From: Kiritimatiellaeota bacterium B1221
GTDB taxonomy: Bacteria > Verrucomicrobiota > Kiritimatiellia > SS1-B-03-39 > UBA6053
Reading direction: 5' to 3'
Assembly: GCA_029269125.1 (NCBI GenBank)
Contig: JARHXX010000021.1
Span: 1-64,000, forward strand
DNA: 64,000 nt
In this document: positions 1-7,922 of the stretch, in pieces
Numbering within the stretch: position 1 is the stretch's first letter
How the letters are laid out: each line of letters starts with the position of its first letter
Position numbers and translations under genes: made by a program
Notes under the pieces: model-generated
The model's database searches: none
Seen by the model: the letters and a program-made list of their open reading frames with translations, nothing else
Told to the model about the DNA's origin: nothing

Positions 1-60
1 CGGGGCTGGATGGCGGGTGGGTTGGGGGGAACTTCTTGTTCCTTTATCTAGATACTCCGC

Positions 61-454
61 ATACCGCGCAAGCGCAGAATTTGGTTTCTCAGCCCACGTC
101 ATTCCTTACTGAAAGTTCACGCCCCAATGTTTGTGGGATTTTTTTATACCTAGCCGGTTTAAAAAATGGGGAGGGTCTTGTGCGGCAACACCTTGATGTA
201 TTCTTCAAGGGAAGGTGGGAAGCCCCTTTATTAAGAATTCAGGGTTTGCGGGGCGGCTCTGTATACCGCGCAAGCGCAGAATTTGGTTTCTCAGCCCACG
301 TCATTCCTTACAGAATGTTCACGCCCCCATGTTTGTGGGCTTTTTATACCTGGCTGGTTTAAAAAATGGGGAAGGTTCTGTGCGTCAACACCTTGATGTC
401 TTCTTCAAGGGAAGGTGAGAAACGTCTCAATTAAGAATTCAGGGTTTGCGGGGC
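61..454. repeat. two-copy tandem direct repeat, about 195 bp unit
   Basis: Two near-identical units lie at 61-254 and 263-454, about 200 bp apart. Both begin with ATACCGCGCAAGCGCAG and end with TTAAGAATTCAGGGTTTGCG, with scattered substitutions and small indels between them. The second copy runs into the 3' end of the UVR-domain gene, so both units carry that gene's stop codon and last few codons (PQTLNS). This looks like an ancient tandem duplication that began inside the gene's 3' end. Each unit also has a weak plus-strand hairpin (GCCC...GGGC followed by T's near 325-345). The short open frames inside are not conserved between copies in a protein-like way. Positions 1-60 show no feature beyond a possible edge of a further copy. 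Confidence 0.8.
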
Positions 455-1210
455 CGCTTCCACTTCAATTTTCTGAATGGAATCCCGTAATTTTGCCGCT
501 TCCTCAAAGTTTTCCGCTCTCACTGCATGTTGCAGTTTTTGTTTGAGGGCAATGACCGGGTTTTCTTCGTCACCGCGTTCCCGCAGATCACGAATCAGTT
601 CTTCGAGCATACTTAATTCCTGACAGTCCTGAATGCTCTCGGGATCATCTTCCATTTTAACCAGGAAGGCTTCGATTTCATTCATGCCGGTTTCAATTTG
701 TTCGATGGCCTCGTTCAGTTGAACATTGGCGGCCAATTTCTCCGCTTTGGCCCGGGTGTTCATCATGATGACGTAGGGTTTAAATTGGAGGAAATCCCAC
801 ATGATATCTTCTGATTCACTGTATTTTTCCACCAAATCGAAGATTTCCATGCTGTGGGCGGTATCCCGGATGACCCGGTCAAAATCTTTAAGCACCATGA
901 GTGCGAGATATCGATAGTAGACCTGCACGCATTCCTGCTGTAATTCGGAACAGGCGTCACCATCCAAACGGTAGCCGGAGCGTCGTTCCGTCAGGATGCG
1001 CTGGCGGTAATATTTAAGCGCACTTTCATAGCCATGGGGCTGTTGACCATCAGGACGACCATTCAGTTTCATTTGCAGGATCCCTAAATCAAGGCGTAAC
1101 TGAACCTCGGGGAGTTCTGCATTTTCAACTTCAACCATGCGGGCGGTTACTTGGCTCGGGTCGAAATTCCAGTCTTGAATAAGGGGGGTGATGTCCAGAT
1201 GTTTGCTCAT
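431..1210 (-). CDS. UVR-motif (UvrB/UvrC domain) protein of PVC type
   Basis: A 259-residue soluble protein without signal peptide. The C-terminal 40 residues form a UVR motif (ALKQKLQHAVRAENFEEAAK, then LRDSI), the helical hairpin that UvrB, UvrC and McsA/ClpC-type proteins use for protein contacts. The N-terminal part (LRLDLGILQMKLNGRPDG, PHGYESALKYY) matches a family I know from Planctomycetes and Verrucomicrobia whose function is undescribed. The start is supported by AAGGAA just upstream and a minus-strand promoter-like sequence at 1231-1258. The 3' end lies in a tandem duplication. It is not UvrB or UvrC itself, since helicase and nuclease domains are absent. A role in stress or DNA repair is only inference. 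Confidence 0.85.
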   Translation of the reverse strand: MSKHLDITPLIQDWNFDPSQVTARMVEVENAELPEVQLRLDLGILQMKLNGRPDGQQPHGYESALKYYRQRILTERRSGYRLDGDACSELQQECVQVYYRYLALMVLKDFDRVIRDTAHSMEIFDLVEKYSESEDIMWDFLQFKPYVIMMNTRAKAEKLAANVQLNEAIEQIETGMNEIEAFLVKMEDDPESIQDCQELSMLEELIRDLRERGDEENPVIALKQKLQHAVRAENFEEAAKLRDSIQKIEVEAAPQTLNS

Positions 1211-1230
1211 AAAGTTCCTTCTATTTTGAT

Positions 1231-1258
1231 AGTTTAGAACATGTTATCCTTTTTGCAA
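1231..1258 (-). promoter_or_regulatory. candidate sigma70-type promoter of the UVR-motif gene
   Basis: On the minus strand TTGCAA (1253-1258) and TAAACT (1231-1236) are separated by 16 bp, placing a transcription start shortly before the AAGGAA ribosome binding site and the ATG at 1210. This is a match by eye only. Confidence 0.4.
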
Positions 1259-1391
1259 GCGGGGGCGTAAATTGCGACACGAAAACGTAAAAAAGCAGTT
1301 TAAATCCCCTGAAAACACGGAAATGTAGGTTTGACGCTCCCTGTTTGAGTTCTCGCTTTCAATTTTTCATAAATCGGCTATCCGTGAGCGC

Positions 1392-2150
1392 ATGAATTTT
1401 CATACGCCCTTAATGATTTCTTCGATCTGTGTTTTCTGCACCCTGTCCCTTGGGGTCAAAGGAGAGGAGACGGTTCAAACCTTGGACGAACTGGTGAAAA
1501 CCTGGACGGCCTTACGGCAGGAAATTTCAGCGGAGAGCCGGGAATGGCAGGTGCAGAAATCCCGTCTGGAAATGGAGATGACACTGCTGCAAAAGGAATT
1601 TGCTGATCTGGCCGCGGAAGAAGCGGCATTTAAGGCTTTCAGTGACTCCGGAGAACAGGAGCGACAGGCCTTGCTGGCTCAGAAAGATGCATTGCAGGCA
1701 AAACAGGATGCGTTAAAGCCTTTGCTCGACCGTATGGAGGAATTTTTGGTTTGGGAAACCGCGGGCATACCTGAACCCATTCGACCAGAATTGACCCTGA
1801 AAAGCGAAGCGCGAACGGTTGACCGGGTTCAGGCGGTGGCGACGGATTTGATTGCTTTGGAAAAGCTGTATGGAGAATTCCATGTGGTGCGGGAGATTTT
1901 GGAAGATGGAGAGGGGGAGCGCCGTGAAATGGAAGTGCTGTATTGGGGTCAGGCGATTGCTTATGCGGTTTCGACGAATGATGATTGGGCGGGGATCGGA
2001 CAGCCGGACCGTCCGGAATGGGTTTGGGAAGACCGTCCGGAGATCGCCCCGCAGGTGCGGAAACTTTTGAAAATCATGGAGAGTGAGGAAGTGGCTGATT
2101 TTGTGGATCTGCCCATAAAAATGAAACGGAAAGCGGAGGTGCTGCCGTGA
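1392..2150 (+). CDS. DUF3450-like periplasmic coiled-coil protein
   Basis: A 252-residue protein with an N-terminal signal peptide (hydrophobic stretch at residues 6-22, then VKGEE) followed by a long Glu/Gln/Leu-rich coiled coil (about residues 30-125) and a globular C-terminal half. Size, coiled coil and position directly before a long ExbB/TolQ-like gene fit the DUF3450 family, which in proteobacteria opens DUF3450-exbB-exbB-exbD-tonB-TPR operons. Its stop overlaps the next start by 4 bp (2147-2150), so translation is probably coupled. It presumably lies in the periplasm and works with the proton-channel proteins that follow. The exact role is not known. Confidence 0.75.
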   Translation: MNFHTPLMISSICVFCTLSLGVKGEETVQTLDELVKTWTALRQEISAESREWQVQKSRLEMEMTLLQKEFADLAAEEAAFKAFSDSGEQERQALLAQKDALQAKQDALKPLLDRMEEFLVWETAGIPEPIRPELTLKSEARTVDRVQAVATDLIALEKLYGEFHVVREILEDGEGERREMEVLYWGQAIAYAVSTNDDWAGIGQPDRPEWVWEDRPEIAPQVRKLLKIMESEEVADFVDLPIKMKRKAEVLP

Positions 2151-3508
2151 AAAAGATTTTGCTGTTATTGCTGTTGTCTCTTCAGGTCGTGTCCGGCCAG
2201 GAACCGGTGCCCCTGTCGGATGCCATTTTGACTGCCCGGGAGGATGTGAAAGCGAGTACCGAAGAGCTGAACCAATTGCGGGACGAAATTCAGCAGGCTC
2301 GTGTCCCCATGGTTCAGCAACTGGATGAATTTCAGAAACAAGTGGCCGCCTTGCGGAAAGAGGTTTCTCAAATTCGGAGCGCCCGGAACCTGCGGCAGAA
2401 TCAGTTGCAGAATCTGAAACGCGAAGTCAGCCAACTTCAACAGGAAAATGACTTTGTGGACACCGTCTTTTCTGAATACCGGCGTTCGTTAGAGACCCGG
2501 GTCGGATTGGGGGAGCTCTCGTATGTGCAGGCATTTGTAAATTTACCTCCTGAAGAGCTTTGGTCAGCGAGTGCAAAGTGGTTGATGGAACGCCGAGGGG
2601 GCTATGAGACCCGGGGAATGGTTCTGGATGGGACCGGGATCGAAAGAAAGGGGGCCTTTTATAATTTGGGACCGGTTTCTTATTTTGTGGATTATGGGGA
2701 TGCTGAGAATATTCTGCAAGTTGAGGATTCCCAAAGTGGCCTGGTGGTGTCTCGGACAAATTCTGCACTTCCCGGGGTCCATGTGTTTCATGAAAAGAAA
2801 AAATCCGAAATCTTTAAACTTGGTCAAACGAAAGAAGCCATTTTACCCGTGGATGTGTCCGGAGGGGATGCGCTGAAGGTGCAACAGGCCAAACCGAGTG
2901 TGGTGGAGCAGCTTGAACAGGGAGGGGTGGTGGTGATTCCTCTGTTGCTGTTAGGGGTTCTGGCGATCATTCTCTCGGTGAAAAAAACCGTGTCTTTCTT
3001 CGGGTTGCGGGTGACGCTGGGTACGGATGAATTGAAGGCGTTGGAAGCATTATCCGATGAGAATGCCGAGAGCACCTTGCAGTCGTTTAATTCGGTTTCC
3101 CAGCCTTTGTCCTCTTTGTTGGTGGCGGCGGTTCAGCATCGTAAAGCCTCCCGTGCGCACTTGGAAGAGATCCTGCACGAACATGTATTGGCCGTCGTGC
3201 CCCGATTGGAGAGCTCGCTGGGCGCACTGGCGGTATTGGGCGGAGTGGCTCCGTTGCTGGGGTTGCTGGGAACGGTGACGGGGATGATTCACACTTTTAT
3301 GTTAGTGAAAGTTTTTGGTACGGGGAATACCCAAACCCTGTCCGGCGGTATTTCCGAGGCGCTGGTGACCACGGCGCTGGGATTGATGCTGGCCATTCCC
3401 ATATTATTGGTACATGCGGTGCTTACCCGGAAAGCCAAAGTGCTGTTAGGGAAGTTGGAGCAGTCAGGTGTAACCCTGGTGAATGTGCTTAAATCCGATC
3501 TTTCCTGA
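2147..3508 (+). CDS. MotA/TolQ/ExbB proton channel protein with long periplasmic N-terminus
   Basis: A 453-residue protein: signal peptide (residues 1-17), a periplasmic coiled-coil domain to about residue 250, then the TolQ/ExbB core with three membrane segments (near 262-282, 361-385 and 409-430). The core shows the family hallmark LLGLLGTVTGMIHTF and, in the last helix, GGISEALVTTALGLMLAIP. ExbB-type proteins form pentameric channels that use the proton motive force to move ExbD/TonB. The extended N-terminal form is typical of the DUF3450-linked systems. It overlaps the DUF3450 gene by 4 bp and is followed after 2 bp by a second ExbB. Assignment to the family is secure; the energised partner is unknown. 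Confidence 0.9.
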   Translation: MKKILLLLLLSLQVVSGQEPVPLSDAILTAREDVKASTEELNQLRDEIQQARVPMVQQLDEFQKQVAALRKEVSQIRSARNLRQNQLQNLKREVSQLQQENDFVDTVFSEYRRSLETRVGLGELSYVQAFVNLPPEELWSASAKWLMERRGGYETRGMVLDGTGIERKGAFYNLGPVSYFVDYGDAENILQVEDSQSGLVVSRTNSALPGVHVFHEKKKSEIFKLGQTKEAILPVDVSGGDALKVQQAKPSVVEQLEQGGVVVIPLLLLGVLAIILSVKKTVSFFGLRVTLGTDELKALEALSDENAESTLQSFNSVSQPLSSLLVAAVQHRKASRAHLEEILHEHVLAVVPRLESSLGALAVLGGVAPLLGLLGTVTGMIHTFMLVKVFGTGNTQTLSGGISEALVTTALGLMLAIPILLVHAVLTRKAKVLLGKLEQSGVTLVNVLKSDLS

Positions 3509-3510
3509 TC

Positions 3511-4137
3511 ATGGAGGCGCTGGATGCTATCATCGGGGTTTGGAGGGGAGGCGGGTTTTTGTTGTTACCCTTGGCGCTGGTTTCGGCTTTGATTTTTGCC
3601 TGGTTTTTCCGTTCCTGTTTTTCTGTAGGTCCGATAATTCGAGAGGCAAAACATCTCGGTGCCGCATTGGAAAGTTGCGGGGGAGATGCGGTGCGGATAC
3701 AGGCACGTTTGCAGGAAAAGGATTCTTGGATTACTGAGACTTATGCGGGTTGCCTGGACGCATCGCAGACTTCAAAGCCCTTACAGGCCTGTCTGGAGGA
3801 AGTGGAAGATGGTTGTCTGAAGATGCAGTCGCGTGATTTGATTTTGCTGGCGGCGTTTACGGGAGCTGCGCCTTTGCTCGGTTTGTTGGGGACTGTGGTG
3901 GGCATGATTGCCACCTTCCAGGCCACCGCAAATGTGAGTGGTGACACGGGGCAGCAGATTGCAGACGGCATTAGTTCGGCCTTGATTACCACCCAGTTCG
4001 GTTTGGTGATTGCGTTGCCGGGGGTGGTGGGGATGGCCCATTTGCAAAAAAGGATCCGGGATCTGGAGACTTATTTGAGTCAATGCCGTTTTTTGATTTT
4101 GGGGGGCTTGGTGAGTGAGCGAACTTCCCACCGTTAG
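3511..4137 (+). CDS. exbB: MotA/TolQ/ExbB proton channel protein, short form
   Basis: A 208-residue ExbB/TolQ family protein of normal length. One membrane helix lies near residues 18-38, and the conserved core follows with LLGLLGTVVGMIATFQAT and GISSALITTQFGLVIALPG. It starts 2 bp after the stop of the long ExbB-like gene and is clearly part of the same operon. Related operons continue with exbD, tonB and a TPR gene, but here the next gene (4207-4815) is convergent and unrelated. No ExbD-like reading frame is visible within the window. The channel must therefore use an ExbD from elsewhere, or the operon is incomplete. Confidence 0.9.
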   Translation: MEALDAIIGVWRGGGFLLLPLALVSALIFAWFFRSCFSVGPIIREAKHLGAALESCGGDAVRIQARLQEKDSWITETYAGCLDASQTSKPLQACLEEVEDGCLKMQSRDLILLAAFTGAAPLLGLLGTVVGMIATFQATANVSGDTGQQIADGISSALITTQFGLVIALPGVVGMAHLQKRIRDLETYLSQCRFLILGGLVSERTSHR

Positions 4138-4206
4138 TTTACGCGCATCGCCTTATCATTTGTGCAAGGTGTGGTATGCCCGGACCGCATGCAGCGTACC
4201 GTTATC

Positions 4207-4815
4207 CTATCCGTCGCAATCGTCCATCCCCAATCCATAATTCGGTTTGGGGAGTATTTGGTCTCGTTCGCACACAGGTTTCTGTTTTGCGGGCAAACTT
4301 TCGTCGGGGAATTGGGTGGCCCATTCTTCACGCTGTATATCATCCGCATAACTTGCGAGCCAGATGCGGGTATCCTCTTCGCTGCCACTGCCGAGTAAAT
4401 CCAAGTGCATGGCGCCATTACAGCAATGCGACATATCCCAGGTGAACTCGTTGAGGGCGTCCGTCCAGAGTTGTTGGTATAATTCGCGGTCGGTCAAATG
4501 TCCGGTATTTTCCAGGAACACCCGCAGGTCTGCCAGACCGTGAATGACTTCCCAAAGTTTGCAACTGAGGGTGTCATCATCCATGGTGTCCGGTGAAGGA
4601 AGCTCTACGCCTTTGGCAATGAGTTGATGTGCGTAGGTGACGGTCGGTTCGGCCTCAATGGCATAAACCTGTTCCAGAAAAGTGAGTTCTGTTTCGCGGT
4701 CCATGCAGGGGACGTTATAGAATTCATCCCCTCCCAATTCTTTAAGTCGCTTTTTAAGAAAAGCCAGTCGGGCTTCTACGTACGCTTCTCTGGATGGATA
4801 GTCCGATTCCTGCAT
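4207..4815 (-). CDS. conserved hypothetical acidic protein
   Basis: A 202-residue soluble, acidic protein without signal peptide or membrane segment. I do not recognise a named family. It contains several acidic and aromatic stretches (TLSCKLWEVIHGLADLRVFL, DELYQQLW-like helix, WDMSHCCNGAMHLDLL) and ends in a Pro/Lys/Asp-rich tail. Codon use and the absence of internal stops indicate a real gene. It lies 3 bp downstream of the DoxX gene on the same strand, so the two are probably cotranscribed, and it converges on the exbB operon with a 69-bp gap. Confidence 0.65.
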   Translation of the reverse strand: MQESDYPSREAYVEARLAFLKKRLKELGGDEFYNVPCMDRETELTFLEQVYAIEAEPTVTYAHQLIAKGVELPSPDTMDDDTLSCKLWEVIHGLADLRVFLENTGHLTDRELYQQLWTDALNEFTWDMSHCCNGAMHLDLLGSGSEEDTRIWLASYADDIQREEWATQFPDESLPAKQKPVCERDQILPKPNYGLGMDDCDG

Positions 4816-4818
4816 CTT

Positions 4819-5229
4819 TTAACGAAACAATTGATCAAAAGAATATTTACCGGGGCCCATGAGGAATAAGCCGAGATAACCGGTTAAATAAAGACAGGCC
4901 ATTTCTTTTTGAGCAAAGGGGTCTCCGCCATGAATCATAAAGGCCGCCACCGCCATGGTAATGATTAAAGGGATCAATGCGGCCCGGGTGAATAATCCGA
5001 TTCCAACCAGGGCCGCACAGAGGACTTCGGCAAACACAGCCATTGTGAGGCTCACCGGACTGCTGACGCCGAAGGGATCGGGAAAACTGTCCATTTTGTC
5101 ACCGAAGGTGATGAGTTTTCCCCAGCCATGCCCCATGGCCATCCCAAATCCGAACATGAGCCGGAAGAGCAACAGGCCTATGCCTTGAAAAGCTTGGGGG
5201 GAACCTACACTAAATAAGAATTTTTTCAT
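4819..5229 (-). CDS. DoxX family membrane protein
   Basis: A roughly 136-residue integral membrane protein with four predicted helices. The family signature is visible: LLFRLMFGFGMAMGHGWGKL, then the segments PVSLTMAVFAEVLCAALVGIG and LIPLIITMAVAAFMIHGGDP, and a final helix before the C-terminus. DoxX proteins are small inner-membrane proteins linked to redox chemistry in some species, but the reaction is unclear for most members. I prefer the ATG at 5229 (MKKFLF). A GTG at 5247 would add six residues. It lies directly upstream of the 202-residue hypothetical gene. Confidence 0.85.
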   Translation of the reverse strand: MKKFLFSVGSPQAFQGIGLLLFRLMFGFGMAMGHGWGKLITFGDKMDSFPDPFGVSSPVSLTMAVFAEVLCAALVGIGLFTRAALIPLIITMAVAAFMIHGGDPFAQKEMACLYLTGYLGLFLMGPGKYSFDQLFR

Positions 5230-5273
5230 GTGTGTAGGTTCACCCACAATTGATGGCTTGTCCAGCGATTATT

Positions 5274-7202
5274 TTAGACGGATGCCATCAACTTGCTCAC
5301 CCGTTTGGCGAAAGCCGCCGGATTGGGGAGGGGGGTCCCCTCGGTAAGGAGCGCCTGATCAAATAGCAGCTCGCCATATTCCGCGATACGTTCGTCTGAA
5401 GCATCCGCATCGAGCATGGCTTTGAGTTTTTCCATTACCGCGTGATTCGGATTCAGTTCCAGGGTCCGTTTGGTTTCAGGGATGACTTGGCCCATGGCTT
5501 TCATCATGCGTTCCATGTTGGCGTCAATCCCGCTGTCATCCGCCACCAGCACAGAAGAAGAATCGGTAAGACGGTCTGAGAGGCGAACGTCCTTGACCTG
5601 ATCTTTCAGGGATTCTTTGAGGGCTTCCAAAACCGGTTTGTAGGTTTCTTCCGCCTGTTTTTTTGCTTCTTCTTTTTCTTTTTTCTCGTCTTCAGAATCC
5701 AGATCGACACCGCCGCGGTTGATGGCTTTGAGCGGTTTTTCTTCGTAGCTGTCGAGCGCGGGGATGACCCATTCGTCGATGGTGTCGGTCAGGAACAGTA
5801 CTTCTAAATTACGAGACTCAAACGCTTCGAGCAGGGGAGAGTTTTCCACCACCTGACGGCTTTCGCCGCTGAGGAAGTAGATCTCTTTCTGATCGGGTTG
5901 CATGCGGTTGACGTATTCCTTGAGGGAGATGGTTTTCCCTTCTTCCGTTTTGGAGGATTCGAATTGGAGCAGGTGGGAGATTTTGTCTTTGTTGGCATGA
6001 TCGGTGTGCATGCCTTCTTTCACCACCCGGCCAAACTCGGTCCAGAATTCCGCGTAGGCTTCCGGTTCCTTGCTCTGCATGGTTTTCAGGGTGCTGAGCA
6101 CCTTGGAGGTGACATTTTTGCCAATGCGGCGCACCAAGGGATTGTTCTGCAGAATTTCACGGGAAACATTGAGGCTCAGATCGGAACTGTCGACCACTCC
6201 TTTGACAAAGCGCAGGTAGGAGGGGAGCAGTTCTTTGCAGTCGTTCATGATGAACACGCGTTTCACATAGAGATGCAGACCTTTGGCGTCTTCGTTGTAG
6301 AACAGATCAAAGGGTGCTTTCTTGGGGAAGAACAGCAGGCCTTTGAACTCGGTGGTGCCTTCGGCGGACCAGTGAATCACTTTGGACGGATCTTCGTAAT
6401 CGTGGAAAGCGCCTTTGTAGAATGCGCTGTACTCTTCGTCTTCGATGTCGGACTTGTTGCGGGTCCAGATGGCCTGCATGGAGTTCAGGGTTTCTTCGGT
6501 GGTGACTTCCTTCATCACCGGATCTTCGCCTTCTTGGGAAGCTTCCTCATCTTTCTCGCTGCGGGTCACATCCATAACCACGGGGAAGGCGATGTAATCG
6601 GAGTATTGCTTGACGATTTCGCGGAGTTTGTACTCCTGGGTATAGTCGGTTGCATCTTCGTTTTCGTGAAGGTGCAGGGTGATGGTGGTGCCGAAGGTTT
6701 CGCGTTCCGCTTCGGAAACTTCATAGGTGCCGTCTCCCTCGGAAACCCATTTCCAGGCCTGTTCTTCACCTGCGCGACGGGTAATCAACTCCACTTTTCC
6801 TGCAACCATGAAGGAAGCATAAAATCCCACCCCGAACTGACCAATGAGTTCCGGACGGTCTTTGGCTTCTGCTTCTGAAAGCTTTTTCAGGAATGCTTTG
6901 GTGCCTGAGTTTGCGATGGTGCCGATGTTGGTTTCCAGCTCCTCGGCATTCATACCGATGCCGTTATCGATAATCTGCAGGGTTTTGGCTTCTTTGTCGG
7001 CCTCGAGTTTGATCTTCCAACCACCTTCCGGTTCCTCAATATCCGCATTGGAAACCGCTTCGAAACGGGCGCGGTCAATGGCGTCGGATGCGTTCGAAAT
7101 GAGTTCGCGCAGGAAGATATCTTTGTTGGAATAGAGGGAATGTATGACCAGATCCAGCAGTTGACTGACCTCGGTCTTAAATGACTTGGTTTGAGTACTC
7201 AT
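5274..7202 (-). CDS. htpG: molecular chaperone HtpG (bacterial Hsp90)
   Basis: A 642-residue Hsp90 homologue, close to the usual bacterial length of about 620-640. The GHKL ATPase domain is intact: FLRELISNASDAIDR with the catalytic Glu and nucleotide-binding Asn, IIDNGIGMNAEEL, and GQFGVGFYASFMVA. The middle domain contains LPSYLRFVKGVVDSSDLSLN and the C-terminal dimerisation domain ends in RVSKLMASV. A Lys/Glu-rich linker follows the middle domain. The start has a good ribosome binding site (GGAG, 8 bp upstream). The chaperone acts as a cytoplasmic dimer on stress-damaged or regulatory proteins. A single-gene transcript is likely. Confidence 0.98.
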   Translation of the reverse strand: MSTQTKSFKTEVSQLLDLVIHSLYSNKDIFLRELISNASDAIDRARFEAVSNADIEEPEGGWKIKLEADKEAKTLQIIDNGIGMNAEELETNIGTIANSGTKAFLKKLSEAEAKDRPELIGQFGVGFYASFMVAGKVELITRRAGEEQAWKWVSEGDGTYEVSEAERETFGTTITLHLHENEDATDYTQEYKLREIVKQYSDYIAFPVVMDVTRSEKDEEASQEGEDPVMKEVTTEETLNSMQAIWTRNKSDIEDEEYSAFYKGAFHDYEDPSKVIHWSAEGTTEFKGLLFFPKKAPFDLFYNEDAKGLHLYVKRVFIMNDCKELLPSYLRFVKGVVDSSDLSLNVSREILQNNPLVRRIGKNVTSKVLSTLKTMQSKEPEAYAEFWTEFGRVVKEGMHTDHANKDKISHLLQFESSKTEEGKTISLKEYVNRMQPDQKEIYFLSGESRQVVENSPLLEAFESRNLEVLFLTDTIDEWVIPALDSYEEKPLKAINRGGVDLDSEDEKKEKEEAKKQAEETYKPVLEALKESLKDQVKDVRLSDRLTDSSSVLVADDSGIDANMERMMKAMGQVIPETKRTLELNPNHAVMEKLKAMLDADASDERIAEYGELLFDQALLTEGTPLPNPAAFAKRVSKLMASV

Positions 7203-7386
7203 GTGAATTTCTCCTGGTTAGAAGGGTTAATAAAAAATGGGGGAGACTGCACATAAGATGCAAGGGGAAAAAATCAAGCTGGAACCGGAATCGTTTCCCA
7301 TGAAAACCCTTTGATGGCTGCTTGTGATCTTCAGATGAAAAATTATTTTTATTTAGAGGTTGTATAAAAACCGGATGAAGGCAATT

Positions 7387-7409
7387 GTTACTTTGTAATG
7401 CAAAGTAAC
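7387..7409 (+). promoter_or_regulatory. perfect 9-bp inverted repeat enclosing the exosortase start codon
   Basis: GTTACTTTG (7387-7395) and CAAAGTAAC (7401-7409) are exact inverted repeats with a 5-bp loop, TAATG, that contains the ATG at 7398. In mRNA this would form a hairpin over the start region; in DNA it could be an operator. No clear Shine-Dalgarno sequence sits at normal spacing, so translation control by the hairpin is possible. Confidence 0.5.
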
Positions 7410-7922
7410 GTTTTGAAATTTAAGAATTGGATGCCTGAATGGTTGGCGGGAATCGCTTTTGGGGTGCTGTGGATACTGGGTTCAGGCATTGAAAAACTGT
7501 TGATGGCTTTTTCGGCGGGGATCACAGGGCTTTATTTGGGGACTTTCCCTCAATACCGGGAAGGCGCCTGGTGGTTTTACGGTTCCGAACTGTCGGTCAG
7601 GGTATCCTCTGCTTGTTCCGGGATGACTTTTTGTATGGTACTCAGTTCATTGTGGATTTGGTTGCTGTTCACCGAGCGGCCGCAGTTCCGGAGGGTCAGG
7701 GGGATTTTGGGGATTCTGGTTCTGAGTGTCCCTTTATCTGCCGGGGTGAATGCGGCCCGGATTCTTCTTTCCGCTGAAGTCTATCACTTCGCGCTTCCTC
7801 ATCTCAGCGATGAATGGTTGACCCGATTGCACCTGCAGATGGGAGTCCTGACATTTTTACCCGCACTGCTCCTTATATTTGTTACAGCCCGTTGGAGATT
7901 ACGTCATGCGTCCATTGTTTAA
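7398..7922 (+). CDS. xrtK: exosortase K-like membrane transpeptidase
   Basis: A 174-residue protein with about five membrane helices. The exosortase/archaeosortase catalytic triad is in place: Cys73 in SSACSGMTF, Arg121 in NAARILL, and His145 in HLQMGVLTF. The short length and the adjacent VIT-domain membrane protein with a C-terminal PEP-like sorting tail match the exosortase K/MSEP-CTERM pair, where the enzyme has one dedicated target encoded next door. It acts in the inner membrane, cleaving the target's C-terminal signal. The start codon lies in the loop of an inverted repeat; an ATG at 7431 is an alternative. It overlaps the target gene by 17 bp. Family is secure, the K subtype likely. 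Confidence 0.82.
   Translation: MQSNVLKFKNWMPEWLAGIAFGVLWILGSGIEKLLMAFSAGITGLYLGTFPQYREGAWWFYGSELSVRVSSACSGMTFCMVLSSLWIWLLFTERPQFRRVRGILGILVLSVPLSAGVNAARILLSAEVYHFALPHLSDEWLTRLHLQMGVLTFLPALLLIFVTARWRLRHASIV

Noticed and set aside
61-454. CRISPR array
   Set aside because: Only two long units of about 195 bp with diverged ends; there are no short repeats with unique spacers and no cas genes.
5898-6878. 326-residue open frame on the plus strand opposite htpG
   Set aside because: It lies wholly antisense to a perfectly conserved chaperone gene and its composition (Phe/Gly/His-rich) is that of a shadow frame.
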